A stretch of 64,000 nt of DNA from Gammaproteobacteria bacterium (GTDB taxonomy: Bacteria > Pseudomonadota > Gammaproteobacteria > Steroidobacterales > Steroidobacteraceae). The stretch lies in assembly GCA_025357835.1 (NCBI GenBank), contig JANYLM010000043.1, forward strand, positions 1 through 64,000. The letters run 5' to 3'. Within the stretch, counting starts at the first letter, position 1. Every line of letters begins with the position of its first letter. Of the stretch, positions 51,806-60,236 are shown piece by piece. Below the pieces are notes generated by a model that saw nothing but the letters and a program-made list of their open reading frames with translations, did not search any database and was not told the origin of the DNA. Both the position numbers and the translations under genes were made by a program.

Positions 51806-53454
51806 CCGCTCGGCGTTTCAAGCCTGGCGAGACGGTGGATTTCGCGGTGGTGGGATCGGGGGCAGCCGGCGGGGTGGTGGCGCGCGAGTTGTCGCAGGCG
51901 GGTTTCACCGTACTGGTATTCGAGCAGGGTCCGCGGTTCTCGCCCGCCGATTTCGAACACGATGAGCTGAAGTACTTCTTTCTCAGTGGGATTACGGTCG
52001 ACCCAAGCTCAAGTCCGCAAACCTTCCGCAGGAATCCCGGTGCCATCGCGGAGGTATCGCGAGGCACACAGCCCGCGCTTTATGCGCGTCTCGTCGGAGG
52101 CAGCAGCAACCATTTCACGGCGAATTTCTGGCGATTTCACGAGATCGACTTCAACGAGCGCAGCGCCCTGGGATCCATTCCCGGCACGGGGTTTGCCGAC
52201 TGGCCCATTTCCTATCAGGAGCTGGAGCCGTACTACACCAAGGTGGAGTGGGAGGTTGGCGTCTCGGGGCTTGCCTATGCGAGCCCCTTCGATCCGCCGC
52301 GCACCAAGCCCTATCCCATGCCGCCACTGCCGGTTAAATCCTCGGGCGTGCTGCTCGAGCGCGGCGCCCGCAAGCTGGGACTGCATCCGTTTCCGGCGCC
52401 GATGGCCATTGCGTCGCAGCCGTTTCGCGGCCGCCCGGCTTGCATTCACTGCGGATTCTGCATGGGATTCGGCTGCGAGGCGCGCGCCAAGTCCTCATCG
52501 CTGTACACCATGATTCCGGAGGCCGAGGCGACGGGCCGCTGCGAAGTGCGGGCTCGCAGCTATGTATACCAAGTGGCGACCAATGCCGCCGGCCGGGCTA
52601 CCGGCGTGCACTACTTCGACGGCGACAAGCGCGAACACTTCCAAAGAGCCCGGGCCGTTGTCTTGTCCGCGAACGGAGCGGAGACGGCGCGCTTGCTGCT
52701 CAACTCCACCAGCAGCCGCTTTGCCGACGGGCTGGCGAACTCCAGCGGTTTGGTGGGCAAGTATCTCATGTTCAATCAGGGCGTCGGGGTACATGCGGCC
52801 TTCGAACATGAACTCAACGAGTACAAGAGCGTGCAAGTGACGCGCGTCGTGCATGATTTTTACGACTCTGACCCGAAGCGCGGCTTCTACGGCGGTGGCG
52901 GCATCGATGCGCGCATCGGTCCGCAGCCGGCGATTTGGGCCATGTCCAGCGGCAGCGACTTGCCGCGCTGGGGTGCCGACTTAAAGGCGCGAATCGAGGC
53001 ATTTCCGCGATCCATGTATTCGGCTGGTCACACGACCTCGCTGGCCGTGGAGACCAACAGCGTCAGCATCGATCCGAAGCTCAAAGACGCCTGGGGTATT
53101 CCCGCCATGCGGGTAACCTACAAGGACCATCCCGACGATCTTGCCTTCACGCGTTTTCTCCAGGACCGCCAGGTCGAGATCATGCAGGCGGCCGGAGCGC
53201 AAAAGGTCTGGCGCGACGACGTGCAGGACAGCGCTTGGGGGGTCCACTTATTAGGTACCTGTCGCATGGGCAACGATCCGGCGGCTTCGGTGATCGACAA
53301 GTACCACCGTACCCATGATGTTCCCAATCTATTTCTCTGCGATGGCTCGAGTTTCGTCACCTCGGGGCGTGGCCAGCCGACCATGACCATTCAGGCGCTG
53401 GCATTCCGCGCGGCCGATCATATCGGCCGGTTCGCCAAGCGCAACGAAATCTGA
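51802..53454 (+). CDS. GMC-family FAD-dependent dehydrogenase, paralogue 2
   Basis: 550-residue paralogue of the first GMC gene: 447 of 550 residues (about 81%) are identical by hand count, with no gaps. The same FAD motif (VVGSGAAGGVVAREL), the same CX2CX2CX4C cysteines at 214-225, the same HLLGTCRMGNDP block and the same Gln525 are present. Residues about 95-210 are almost identical; residues about 60-95 and the loop near 472-480 differ most, which may alter substrate choice. It is translationally coupled to subunit 3. No cytochrome subunit gene follows; the next gene is convergent. Confidence 0.86.
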   Translation: MTARRFKPGETVDFAVVGSGAAGGVVARELSQAGFTVLVFEQGPRFSPADFEHDELKYFFLSGITVDPSSSPQTFRRNPGAIAEVSRGTQPALYARLVGGSSNHFTANFWRFHEIDFNERSALGSIPGTGFADWPISYQELEPYYTKVEWEVGVSGLAYASPFDPPRTKPYPMPPLPVKSSGVLLERGARKLGLHPFPAPMAIASQPFRGRPACIHCGFCMGFGCEARAKSSSLYTMIPEAEATGRCEVRARSYVYQVATNAAGRATGVHYFDGDKREHFQRARAVVLSANGAETARLLLNSTSSRFADGLANSSGLVGKYLMFNQGVGVHAAFEHELNEYKSVQVTRVVHDFYDSDPKRGFYGGGGIDARIGPQPAIWAMSSGSDLPRWGADLKARIEAFPRSMYSAGHTTSLAVETNSVSIDPKLKDAWGIPAMRVTYKDHPDDLAFTRFLQDRQVEIMQAAGAQKVWRDDVQDSAWGVHLLGTCRMGNDPAASVIDKYHRTHDVPNLFLCDGSSFVTSGRGQPTMTIQALAFRAADHIGRFAKRNEI

Positions 53455-53462
53455 TTGCCCGT

Positions 53463-53774
53463 TCAGCGGGATTTCTTGTTCTTTTGCGGTGTTTTTTCCG
53501 CGCGCGCCGGCGGCTCGTCGGATTCGTCCCGGCCGCTGGAATCGTCTGCGTCGCTGATTTTATAGTCGTCGAAGTCGCTGAGCAGTTCTGCGGTGCGGCG
53601 TTCTTCCATCACCCGTTCCAGGCGGCGCCAGGTGGGTTCCGTGCCTTTGGGGGCACGGCGGCGCTGCGACTCGACATCGCGCATGATGTGATCGACGTCG
53701 ACCTCGTCGCCGCCGGGAGCCGCGTCTTCGGCGTCCTCTTCCTCGAATTCGTCCGCTTCGGGTTTTTCGCTCAT
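53463..53774 (-). CDS. Small acidic protein, possibly PA3496-like
   Basis: 103-residue, very acidic, mostly disordered protein. It has an acidic N-terminus (DEFEEEDAEDAA), a central helix RRLERVMEERRTAELLSDFD (about residues 50-69), then DDYKI, and a basic C-terminal tail (KTPQKNKKSR). The central R-R-L-E-x-x-x-E-E-R-R-x-x-x-x-L-x-D-F-D-D pattern resembles short PA3496-type proteins annotated as putative envelope integrity factors. That match is from memory and weak. It converges on the second GMC gene. Confidence 0.55.
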   Translation of the reverse strand: MSEKPEADEFEEEDAEDAAPGGDEVDVDHIMRDVESQRRRAPKGTEPTWRRLERVMEERRTAELLSDFDDYKISDADDSSGRDESDEPPARAEKTPQKNKKSR

Positions 53775-53866
53775 GCTGCTGTAGCTTGGCTCTTCACCAT
53801 TGAACCGACATGCGCGCGTTATAAACGGAAAGGCGGCCTAGGCGCAATACCCTGGCGCACAGTCTT

Positions 53867-55084
53867 TCATTTGACGAGCTCGTTGAGCTGGAAAATCGGC
53901 AGTAGCAGCGCAATGACGATGAACATGACGATGGCGCCCATGAATACCACCATGAACGGCCCCAGCAGATTGGTCATGGTCGAGAGCAGCCCGTCCATCT
54001 CGCGTTCCTGATTTGTAGCGGCGCGCTCGAGCATTTTTTCCAGCTCACCGCTGCTTTCGCCGCTGCTGATCAGGTGAATCATCATAGGCGGGAAGAGCTT
54101 ACGCGCGGCGAGCGACTTGCCTATGGGCGCCCCTTCGCGAACACGCAGCGCCGCGTCCTCGACGGCTTTTTTCATGGGCAGGCTGTTGACCACTTCGGCG
54201 GAAATTCGCAGCGCTTCGAGCACGGGTACGGCGCTCGCGGTAAGAATGCTGAAGGTGCGGGCAAATCGGGCGGTGTTGAGGCCGCGAATGAGCTTTCCCA
54301 CCAGCGGCACCCGCAGCAGAAAGCGATCGAACCGCAAGCGCGCCTCCGGCGCCTTGAGCCATCGCAAGAATACCCAGGTCGCGGCCGCGATCACGATCAG
54401 GGCGTAAAACCAGTAGTGGCGGATGAGGTCGCTCATACCGATGAGGATGCGCGTGGCGATCGGCAGCTCTTGGTGGCCGGATTCGAAGACCGCGACGACT
54501 TGCGGCACCACGTATGCCAGCAAAAAGGACACGATGGCGAAGGAAAGGACAATCAACACGATGGGATACACCAGCGCGTTGCTGACTTGCTGGCCCATGA
54601 CCTGGCGCGATTCGGTGTAATCCGACAATCGCTCCAGCACCGAGTCGAGCTTGCCGGACTGCTCGCCGGCGGACACGGTGGCGCGATAGATTTCCGGGAA
54701 GGCCTGCGGAAAATCCCGCAGACCGTCCGCCAACGGGTGACCTTCGACTACCTTGCTGCGCACGCCCAGCAAGATTCTCTGGACCCGCGGTTTCTCGGTT
54801 TGCTCCGCGACCGCCTGCAGCGACTCTTCCAGCGGCAGTCCCGACCGCAGCAAAGTGGCCAGCTGGCGCGTCAGCAAGGCTAGATCGAGCGTGGACAGAC
54901 CGCGGCGCATCAAGCCGCGGGCGCGGCTTTTCTTCAGCTCGCGCTGCGCGGTCTCCTGGATCTCCATGGGCAGCAGCTGCTTCTCGCGCAGCAGCTGGCG
55001 GACATGCTTGGGGGTGTCGCCCTCGATCAGTCCCTTGCGTTCCCGACCCTGAGCATCGAGAGCGGTGTATTCGAACGCCCCCAT
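53867..55084 (-). CDS. gspF: Type II secretion system inner membrane protein GspF
   Basis: 405-residue platform protein of the type II secretion system. Two homologous cytoplasmic T2SSF domains (about 70-190 and 272-395) and three membrane segments (about 170-190, 223-243, 376-397). Signature blocks are the start GAFEYTALDAQGRERKGLIE, RQLATLLRSGLPLEESLQAV, and PVLEALRISAEVVNSLPMKK in the second repeat. The ATG overlaps the stop of gspE (55084). It is the last gene of the run; gspG does not follow. Confidence 0.94.
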   Translation of the reverse strand: MGAFEYTALDAQGRERKGLIEGDTPKHVRQLLREKQLLPMEIQETAQRELKKSRARGLMRRGLSTLDLALLTRQLATLLRSGLPLEESLQAVAEQTEKPRVQRILLGVRSKVVEGHPLADGLRDFPQAFPEIYRATVSAGEQSGKLDSVLERLSDYTESRQVMGQQVSNALVYPIVLIVLSFAIVSFLLAYVVPQVVAVFESGHQELPIATRILIGMSDLIRHYWFYALIVIAAATWVFLRWLKAPEARLRFDRFLLRVPLVGKLIRGLNTARFARTFSILTASAVPVLEALRISAEVVNSLPMKKAVEDAALRVREGAPIGKSLAARKLFPPMMIHLISSGESSGELEKMLERAATNQEREMDGLLSTMTNLLGPFMVVFMGAIVMFIVIALLLPIFQLNELVK

Positions 55085-55473
55085 CAGTCCTCGCGGGTGA
55101 CGCGCAGCACTTCTTCGAGCGTGGTTTCTCCGGCCATCACCTTTCTGCGGCCGTCGTCGCGAATGCCGGGGCTCGCCGAACGCGCGTAACGTTCCAACTC
55201 CTGTTCGGCAGACCCGTCATGGATCATGGTGCGCATGTGATCGTCCACCGCGATCAGCTCGTAGATGCCGGTTCGTCCACGGTAGCCGTTCCCGGGCTCG
55301 CTGCTCGGACGGTAGAGCTGCACCGGGCTTCCCTTCGAGTCCAGATTCAAGAGGCGGCGTTCATATTCGCCCGCCATAAAGGCTTCGCGCGTCCCCGGAT
55401 TGAGCACGCGCACCAGGCGCTGCGCGAGCACCCCGATCAGGCTCGAGGACAGCAGGAACGGTTCGATGCCCAT
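55084..55473 (-). CDS. gspE: GspE, C-terminal part after a frameshift
   Basis: 129-residue continuation of gspE in another frame. It begins [20 protein letters not shown], which should directly follow [10 protein letters not shown] of the upstream part, and ends [20 protein letters not shown]. In most GspE proteins this region carries a CxxC...CxxC zinc motif; here the expected Cys positions read [12 protein letters not shown] and [16 protein letters not shown], so all four cysteines are gone. The ATG at 55473 is simply the Met of the normal DMGIEPF segment, not a natural start. See the N-terminal part for the shift. Confidence 0.8.
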   Translation of the reverse strand: MGIEPFLLSSSLIGVLAQRLVRVLNPGTREAFMAGEYERRLLNLDSKGSPVQLYRPSSEPGNGYRGRTGIYELIAVDDHMRTMIHDGSAEQELERYARSASPGIRDDGRRKVMAGETTLEEVLRVTRED

Positions 55474-56572
55474 GTCGCGCAGCCGTGACCGCGCCCACGG
55501 CGGTGTTGGTGTGCAGGGTGGAAAGCACCAGATGTCCCGTCAAACTCGCCTGCACGGCGATCTGCGCCGTCTCCAGGTCACGAATTTCACCGACCATGAC
55601 CACATCGGGATCCTGTCTAAGGATGGCCCGCAGGCCGCGTGCGAAGGTCATCTCGACTTTGGTGTTCACCTGAGTCTGGCCGATGCCGTCGATGTAGTAC
55701 TCGATGGGGTCCTCGACGGTCATGACATTGCGGGTATTGTCGTTGATGCGTTCGAGGGCGGCGTACAGCGTCGTGGTTTTGCCCGAACCGGTGGGTCCGG
55801 TCACCAAAATGATGCCGTGCGGCTTATGGATGATTTCATCCATGATTTCCTGGGTGCGCGGGTCCATTCCGAGCGAGGTAAGCTCTATGCGCCCGGCTTG
55901 CTTGTCGAGTAGCCGCAGCACCACGCGCTCGCCGTGCCCCGATGGGAGGGTGGAGACCCGCACGTCGACGGCGCGCCCGGCGATGCGCAGCGAAATTCTG
56001 CCGTCTTGCGGCAGGCGTCTCTCTGCAATGTCGAGTTTGGACATGACCTTGATGCGCGAGACCACCAGCGGCGCCACGGCGCGCTTGGTCTGCAGGACCT
56101 CGCGCAGCACACCGTCCACGCGAAACCGGATCACCAGGCGATTTTCGTAGGGTTCGATGTGAATATCCGACGCGTTTTCCTTCACCGCCTGGGTCAGCAG
56201 CGCATTGATCAAGCGGATGATCGGCGCTTCGTCATCGCTTTCCAACAGGTCGGAGGATTCAGGAATGTCCTCGGCCAAATGGGCCAAGTCGGTGTTGTCG
56301 TCCAGGCCTTCCAGCATCTGCATGGCGGCGCCGGAACCCGCCTCGTAGGCGATGCGCAGCATGGAATCGAAGGACTCGACCGATACGCGCTCGAGTTTCA
56401 AGGGAACGCCGACGAAGCGGCGCACCTCGGCGAGTGTTTGCGGGGTGACGCCCGGACGGCAGACCGTGTCCGCGACTCCATCGGCGATGCCGCGAACCAA
56501 GACGCCGTGCCGTTTCGCGAACGGAAACGACAGCTTGCGCTGCACGTCGGAATCTTGGAGCTCCGCGTTCAT
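55361..56572 (-). CDS. gspE: Type II secretion system ATPase GspE, N-terminal part (frameshifted)
   Basis: ATPase driving pseudopilus assembly. The ORF keeps the N1 and N2 domains and most of the ATPase domain: [20 protein letters not shown] (about 130-149), Walker [16 protein letters not shown] (about 261-275), Asp box [14 protein letters not shown], Walker [21 protein letters not shown], His box [13 protein letters not shown]. At 55483-55486 the frame is lost: the sequence gives ACGGCTGCGC where ACG-CGG-CTG-CGC is expected, i.e. two bases (CG) are missing. About 42 wrong residues follow to the stop at 55361. Either a sequencing or assembly error or a real inactivation. It overlaps gspD (ATGA at 56569). 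Confidence 0.85.
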   Translation of the reverse strand: MNAELQDSDVQRKLSFPFAKRHGVLVRGIADGVADTVCRPGVTPQTLAEVRRFVGVPLKLERVSVESFDSMLRIAYEAGSGAAMQMLEGLDDNTDLAHLAEDIPESSDLLESDDEAPIIRLINALLTQAVKENASDIHIEPYENRLVIRFRVDGVLREVLQTKRAVAPLVVSRIKVMSKLDIAERRLPQDGRISLRIAGRAVDVRVSTLPSGHGERVVLRLLDKQAGRIELTSLGMDPRTQEIMDEIIHKPHGIILVTGPTGSGKTTTLYAALERINDNTRNVMTVEDPIEYYIDGIGQTQVNTKVEMTFARGLRAILRQDPDVVMVGEIRDLETAQIAVQASLTGHLVLSTLHTNTAVGAVTAARHGHRTVPAVLEPDRGARAAPGARAQSGDARSLYGGRI

Positions 56573-58713
56573 GGGTTCGGCGAGGTTGCAGGCGCCGCTG
56601 GCGGCTGCGGCAGAGGCGGCGGCTGTGGGACAACGTCCGGCGTGGCGCCCTGGGCATTCGCGCCGGCCGGCGGCGCCGCAGGCAAACCCGATCCTGGCGG
56701 CATGGGCGGCACCACGGGCTGCTTTTGCCCCGGCAGCAGGGTGATGTGCCCATGGTTCAGGGATTTCTGACCCTCGCGCACTTCATTGTATTTCGATTCG
56801 CTGGTGCTTTCGGTGGCGTCCGCATCGCGCAATATCTTGGGACGTATGAACACCAGCAGGTTCTTCTTCTGGTGAGAGCCGCTGCGCGACTTGAAAAGAT
56901 TGCCGAGCAGTGGAATAGCGCCGAGCACCGGCACGCGATCTTCGCTCTCCGAGACCGTATCCGACATGAGGCCCCCGAGCACGATGATGCCGCCGTCTTC
57001 GATCAGCACGGTGGTCTTGATGGAACGCTTGTTGGTCGAGATATCAGCCGAATTGGTGAGCTTGGCGCCGGGGGAAGAGTCCTCTTGCTCGATTTTGAGC
57101 TGCACGGAATTGCCCTCGTTGATATGCGGCGTGACTTTCAAAATCGTGCCCACTTCCTGGCGCTGAATCGTCGTGAACGGGCTGGCGCCTGCCGAGCCGG
57201 TGGCGCTGTTCGAATAGGAGCCCGTAATCAGCGGGATCTCCTGCGTGACCTTCACCTCGGCTTCCTCGTTGTTCATCGTAATCAGCGAAGGCGTGGAAAT
57301 GATGTTGCTGGAGCCGTCACTGCGCAATGCCTGCACGATGGCGGCGAAGTTCGTTCCGGAGGTGGGGTTGTAACGCCCGACCGCTAGGGTGGCGCCGGTA
57401 CCGATGGCGCTGGCAATAGCCGAGCCGCCCGTTGCCGCGGCAGAGGTGGCCCCGCCGGACAGCGCGGCAGCCGCAAGATTGACGATGCCGGTGTTGCCGC
57501 CGCTGGGAAAGTTCGTGATGCCCGCAGGCACCGTGCTGTTGCCCTGGCCATAGAGAATCCACTGCACGCCGAGGTTGGAACTCTTGTTGACGTCGATTTC
57601 GACGATGAGGGCTTCGACCTGGACTTGCGCGCGGCGGATATCGAGCTTGTCGATCACCGCCATTAGCGATCTCATGATTTTTGGCGGCGCGGTGATGATC
57701 AGTGCGTTGGTGGCGACGTCCGCCCAAATAGTGACGCTGGCATCGACGTTGGACGTGCCCCCGCCGCCGGCGACCGGCGACGGGGGCCCTCCTTGCGCCT
57801 TAGCGGAGGCGGTGGCTTGGCCCTTGAGCTTATCGGAGATCTTTTCGGCGTCGGCGTAGCGAAGATACCTGACCTGGGTGTCTCCGCCGGTCGCCAGGGG
57901 GGTGTCCATGTTGATGATCAATGCCTTGAGCCGCAAGCGCTGCGATTTCTCGCCGGTCAACAGGATGTTGTTGGTCCGGTCATCGGCGACGATTTTGGCA
58001 GCAGCGCCGGCACCCTCGGCGCCCTGGCCCTGATTCAGGGAATTGACTATACGCACCACATCGGCGGCGCTGGCGTTGTGCAGCGCAATCACCTCGATGG
58101 GCTCATCGCCGCTTTCATCCATGCGCTGGACAATGCGCACGATGCGACTCACATTGCTGGCTCGGTCCGAGATAATGAGCATATTCCCGCCGGGATACGC
58201 GGCTAAGTGCCCGTATTGGGGGATGAGCGGCCGCAGCAGCGGCACCAGCAGCGCCGCGCTGACATTTTTCATGGTGATGATTTGCGTCACCACTTCATCC
58301 GAAGTCGAGCTTACGTCGTTTGGCAAGTCGTTCGCCGGCACCTGCCTTTGATCCGTATTTGGAATGATTTTGATGACCTTGCCGGCGGGCACGGCCACGT
58401 ATCCATACACCTGCAGTACCGACAGAAACGCCTCATAGAACGCAGCCGGAGACATGGGTGTCGCCGACAGCATGGTGACCTTGGCGTTGACGCGAGGATC
58501 GATGATGAAATTCTTGCCCGTGACTTCGCTCACGGCTTGGATTATCTGACTGAGGTCCGCATCCTTGTAGTTGGGGGTGATGGTCGGGCCATCCTGAACT
58601 CTCGCCCGTGGCGCCGCCGGCAACATCGTCGGCATGGTGGGCGCGGTAAGCGCCAGCGCCAGGACGGCTGCGATACGGGCTTTCGGCTGCGGTTTGGCTG
58701 AATTCGGCATCAT
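56569..58713 (-). CDS. gspD: Type II secretion system secretin GspD
   Basis: 714-residue outer-membrane secretin. Signal peptide with a hydrophobic core [15 protein letters not shown] (about 14-28). N0 domain [20 protein letters not shown] (about 49-68), then N1-N3 with [20 protein letters not shown] (about 197-216), and the secretin core with [18 protein letters not shown] (about 602-619). A Pro/Ala/Gly-rich tail of about 50 residues ends it. The [15 protein letters not shown] block precedes that tail. It lies between gspC and gspE in the order C-D-E-F. Confidence 0.94.
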   Translation of the reverse strand: MMPNSAKPQPKARIAAVLALALTAPTMPTMLPAAPRARVQDGPTITPNYKDADLSQIIQAVSEVTGKNFIIDPRVNAKVTMLSATPMSPAAFYEAFLSVLQVYGYVAVPAGKVIKIIPNTDQRQVPANDLPNDVSSTSDEVVTQIITMKNVSAALLVPLLRPLIPQYGHLAAYPGGNMLIISDRASNVSRIVRIVQRMDESGDEPIEVIALHNASAADVVRIVNSLNQGQGAEGAGAAAKIVADDRTNNILLTGEKSQRLRLKALIINMDTPLATGGDTQVRYLRYADAEKISDKLKGQATASAKAQGGPPSPVAGGGGTSNVDASVTIWADVATNALIITAPPKIMRSLMAVIDKLDIRRAQVQVEALIVEIDVNKSSNLGVQWILYGQGNSTVPAGITNFPSGGNTGIVNLAAAALSGGATSAAATGGSAIASAIGTGATLAVGRYNPTSGTNFAAIVQALRSDGSSNIISTPSLITMNNEEAEVKVTQEIPLITGSYSNSATGSAGASPFTTIQRQEVGTILKVTPHINEGNSVQLKIEQEDSSPGAKLTNSADISTNKRSIKTTVLIEDGGIIVLGGLMSDTVSESEDRVPVLGAIPLLGNLFKSRSGSHQKKNLLVFIRPKILRDADATESTSESKYNEVREGQKSLNHGHITLLPGQKQPVVPPMPPGSGLPAAPPAGANAQGATPDVVPQPPPLPQPPAAPATSPNP

Positions 58714-58752
58714 GTTTACTCGTATATTGAACGCGTTCGACCGGGGCGAGCG

Positions 58753-59736
58753 CTATTCGTTTGGATTCTCATTGGAGCCGGCGGGAACGGAGCTGGAGGG
58801 CGGCGGGGCGCCATTGGGGAGCGGGCCCACGCCGGGACTGGGTTCGCTCTCCAAGTCCTTGGTTGCCTGTGCCGCGACCTGCGCGATGTTCAACGTGATT
58901 TCTTGCTTTTGCCCGGCGCGTTCGACGGTCACGGTCACATGGTCGGATGTCTGGATCGTATTGAACACCTCTTGGCTGCGCTGAGGGTCGTCGAGCGCCG
59001 TGCCATTGATGGCGGTGACCAAATCCCCCGGCTTAAGACCCAGTTTATTGAAGATCAGCCGATTTCGGCCCGGATAGGCACGAAAGCCGCGAAGTTTGCC
59101 GGCGTTGTTGTCGTACGAGGGTACGGTGCGCATGACCTGATCGAGGATCCCGGGATCTTGTTGTACCAAGCGACGAATGTTGTCGACCGCGGCCACGGTG
59201 CGCGGGTCCCCGCTCAGGCGGCGCACCACCGGTGACGCGTGCATGCCGGGCCCTAGCAGCCTGGGCAACAACAGGGTTTCCAGCGCGCCGCCGCGATCGA
59301 GAGTGACATGGTCCAGGTACACCGAATGCAAGGTGGCTCCGCCGACATTGTCGCCAACTGAATACACCTTCGCCGGGCCGCCGTCGCTGATGATGGCCAC
59401 GCCGCGCTTCGGGTCTCGGGTTGCAATCGTGCCTGCAAGCACCAAATTGGCGGTTGATTGCGGCGCATTGGCCGGATCTTCAGTGCTGGGATCGGCGGTG
59501 GCGACCCCGAACAGGTGGGCGGAAACCACGCTTTGAATGTCGAGCGCGGCGTGCTGGGCGCGCGGTGCGATGTTAGTCAGTACCGGTTGCGGAGATTTCA
59601 CGGGATTGCCGCTCAGCAGCGATATGGCCATCCTAGCCAGCTCCACGGCGATGAGCGCGGCCAAGGCCAGAGATACCAACCGTGGGCCGTTGCCCTGCAG
59701 ACGGGACAGCCATTCATGTGTTCGGGTATCAAGCAT
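58753..59736 (-). CDS. gspC: Type II secretion system protein GspC
   Basis: 327-residue inner-membrane clamp protein linking the secretin to the platform. One membrane segment at about 20-40 (LVSLALAALIAVELARMAIS). The periplasmic HR domain (about 70-190) contains LVLAGTIATRDPKRGVAII, and a PDZ-like domain (about 210-295) contains FNKLGLKPGDLVTAINGTAL. A Pro/Ser-rich tail ends it. ATG 59736 is preferred over TTG 59769 because it starts just before the cytoplasmic helix and lies after the likely transcript start. Confidence 0.88.
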   Translation of the reverse strand: MLDTRTHEWLSRLQGNGPRLVSLALAALIAVELARMAISLLSGNPVKSPQPVLTNIAPRAQHAALDIQSVVSAHLFGVATADPSTEDPANAPQSTANLVLAGTIATRDPKRGVAIISDGGPAKVYSVGDNVGGATLHSVYLDHVTLDRGGALETLLLPRLLGPGMHASPVVRRLSGDPRTVAAVDNIRRLVQQDPGILDQVMRTVPSYDNNAGKLRGFRAYPGRNRLIFNKLGLKPGDLVTAINGTALDDPQRSQEVFNTIQTSDHVTVTVERAGQKQEITLNIAQVAAQATKDLESEPSPGVGPLPNGAPPPSSSVPAGSNENPNE

Positions 59737-59768
59737 ATGAAAGTTGTGAATGGTTACCGTGATCGACA

Positions 59769-59799
59769 ATCATACGGGCTACCCGCTTGATCGCTCAAG
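59769..59799 (-). promoter_or_regulatory. Candidate gspC promoter with operator-like palindrome
   Basis: On the minus strand, TTGAGC (59798-59793), 18 bases and TATGAT (59774-59769) predict a start near 59762, 26 bases before the gspC ATG. CTTGA-N4-TCAAG (59786-59799) overlaps the -35. Confidence 0.45.
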
Positions 59800-59807
59800 C
59801 ATTTGTT

Positions 59808-59825
59808 TTTACTTGTTAAAGTAAA
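59808..59825. promoter_or_regulatory. Inverted repeat TTTACTT-N4-AAGTAAA between gspC and clpS
   Basis: Perfect 7-bp arms at 59808-59814 and 59819-59825 in the AT-rich middle of the 178-base divergent region. It lies upstream of both promoters, where a shared regulator could bind. Confidence 0.45.
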
Positions 59826-59875
59826 GTGACACCGATCGGCGACAGGTGGTTTCGGCAGGGTTTAGTTTACACGTC

Positions 59876-59904
59876 TTGTAAACGGTCATAACGCACCCTA
59901 TAAA
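59876..59904 (+). promoter_or_regulatory. Candidate clpS promoter predicting a near-leaderless mRNA
   Basis: TTGTAA (59876-59881), a 17-base spacer and TATAAA (59899-59904). The expected start is about 59911, four bases before the clpS ATG at 59915. No ribosome site precedes the ATG. Confidence 0.55.
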
Positions 59905-59914
59905 CTGATGATTC

Positions 59915-60235
59915 ATGAGCGATATCGAACGTGGTCGGGACGGAACAGGCTTGGTCGTCGAGGAAGCGGCGCCCAAGCTCAAGCGTCCGCCTCTGTATCA
60001 GGTTGTGCTGATCAATGACGATTACACTCCTATGGAGTTCGTGGTTGATATCCTGGAGCGTTTCTTTGCGATGGACCGCACGAAAGCAACTCGCGTTATG
60101 CTGGAGGTGCATACCAAGGGTAAGGGGGTGTGCGGGGTATTTACTTATGAGATTGCAGAGACCAAGGTGGCCCAGGTGATCGCGTATGCGCGCCAACATC
60201 AGCATCCGCTGATGGCAACGCTAGAAGAGGCATAA
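59915..60235 (+). CDS. clpS: ATP-dependent Clp protease adaptor ClpS
   Basis: 106-residue N-degron adaptor that delivers proteins with Leu, Phe, Tyr or Trp at the N-terminus to ClpAP. The core has [20 protein letters not shown] (about residues 25-44), the residue-binding pocket region, and [20 protein letters not shown] (about 68-87). The clpA GTG start is one base after its stop. The ATG follows directly on a strong -10 element. Confidence 0.95.
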   Translation: MSDIERGRDGTGLVVEEAAPKLKRPPLYQVVLINDDYTPMEFVVDILERFFAMDRTKATRVMLEVHTKGKGVCGVFTYEIAETKVAQVIAYARQHQHPLMATLEEA

Positions 60236-60236
60236 A

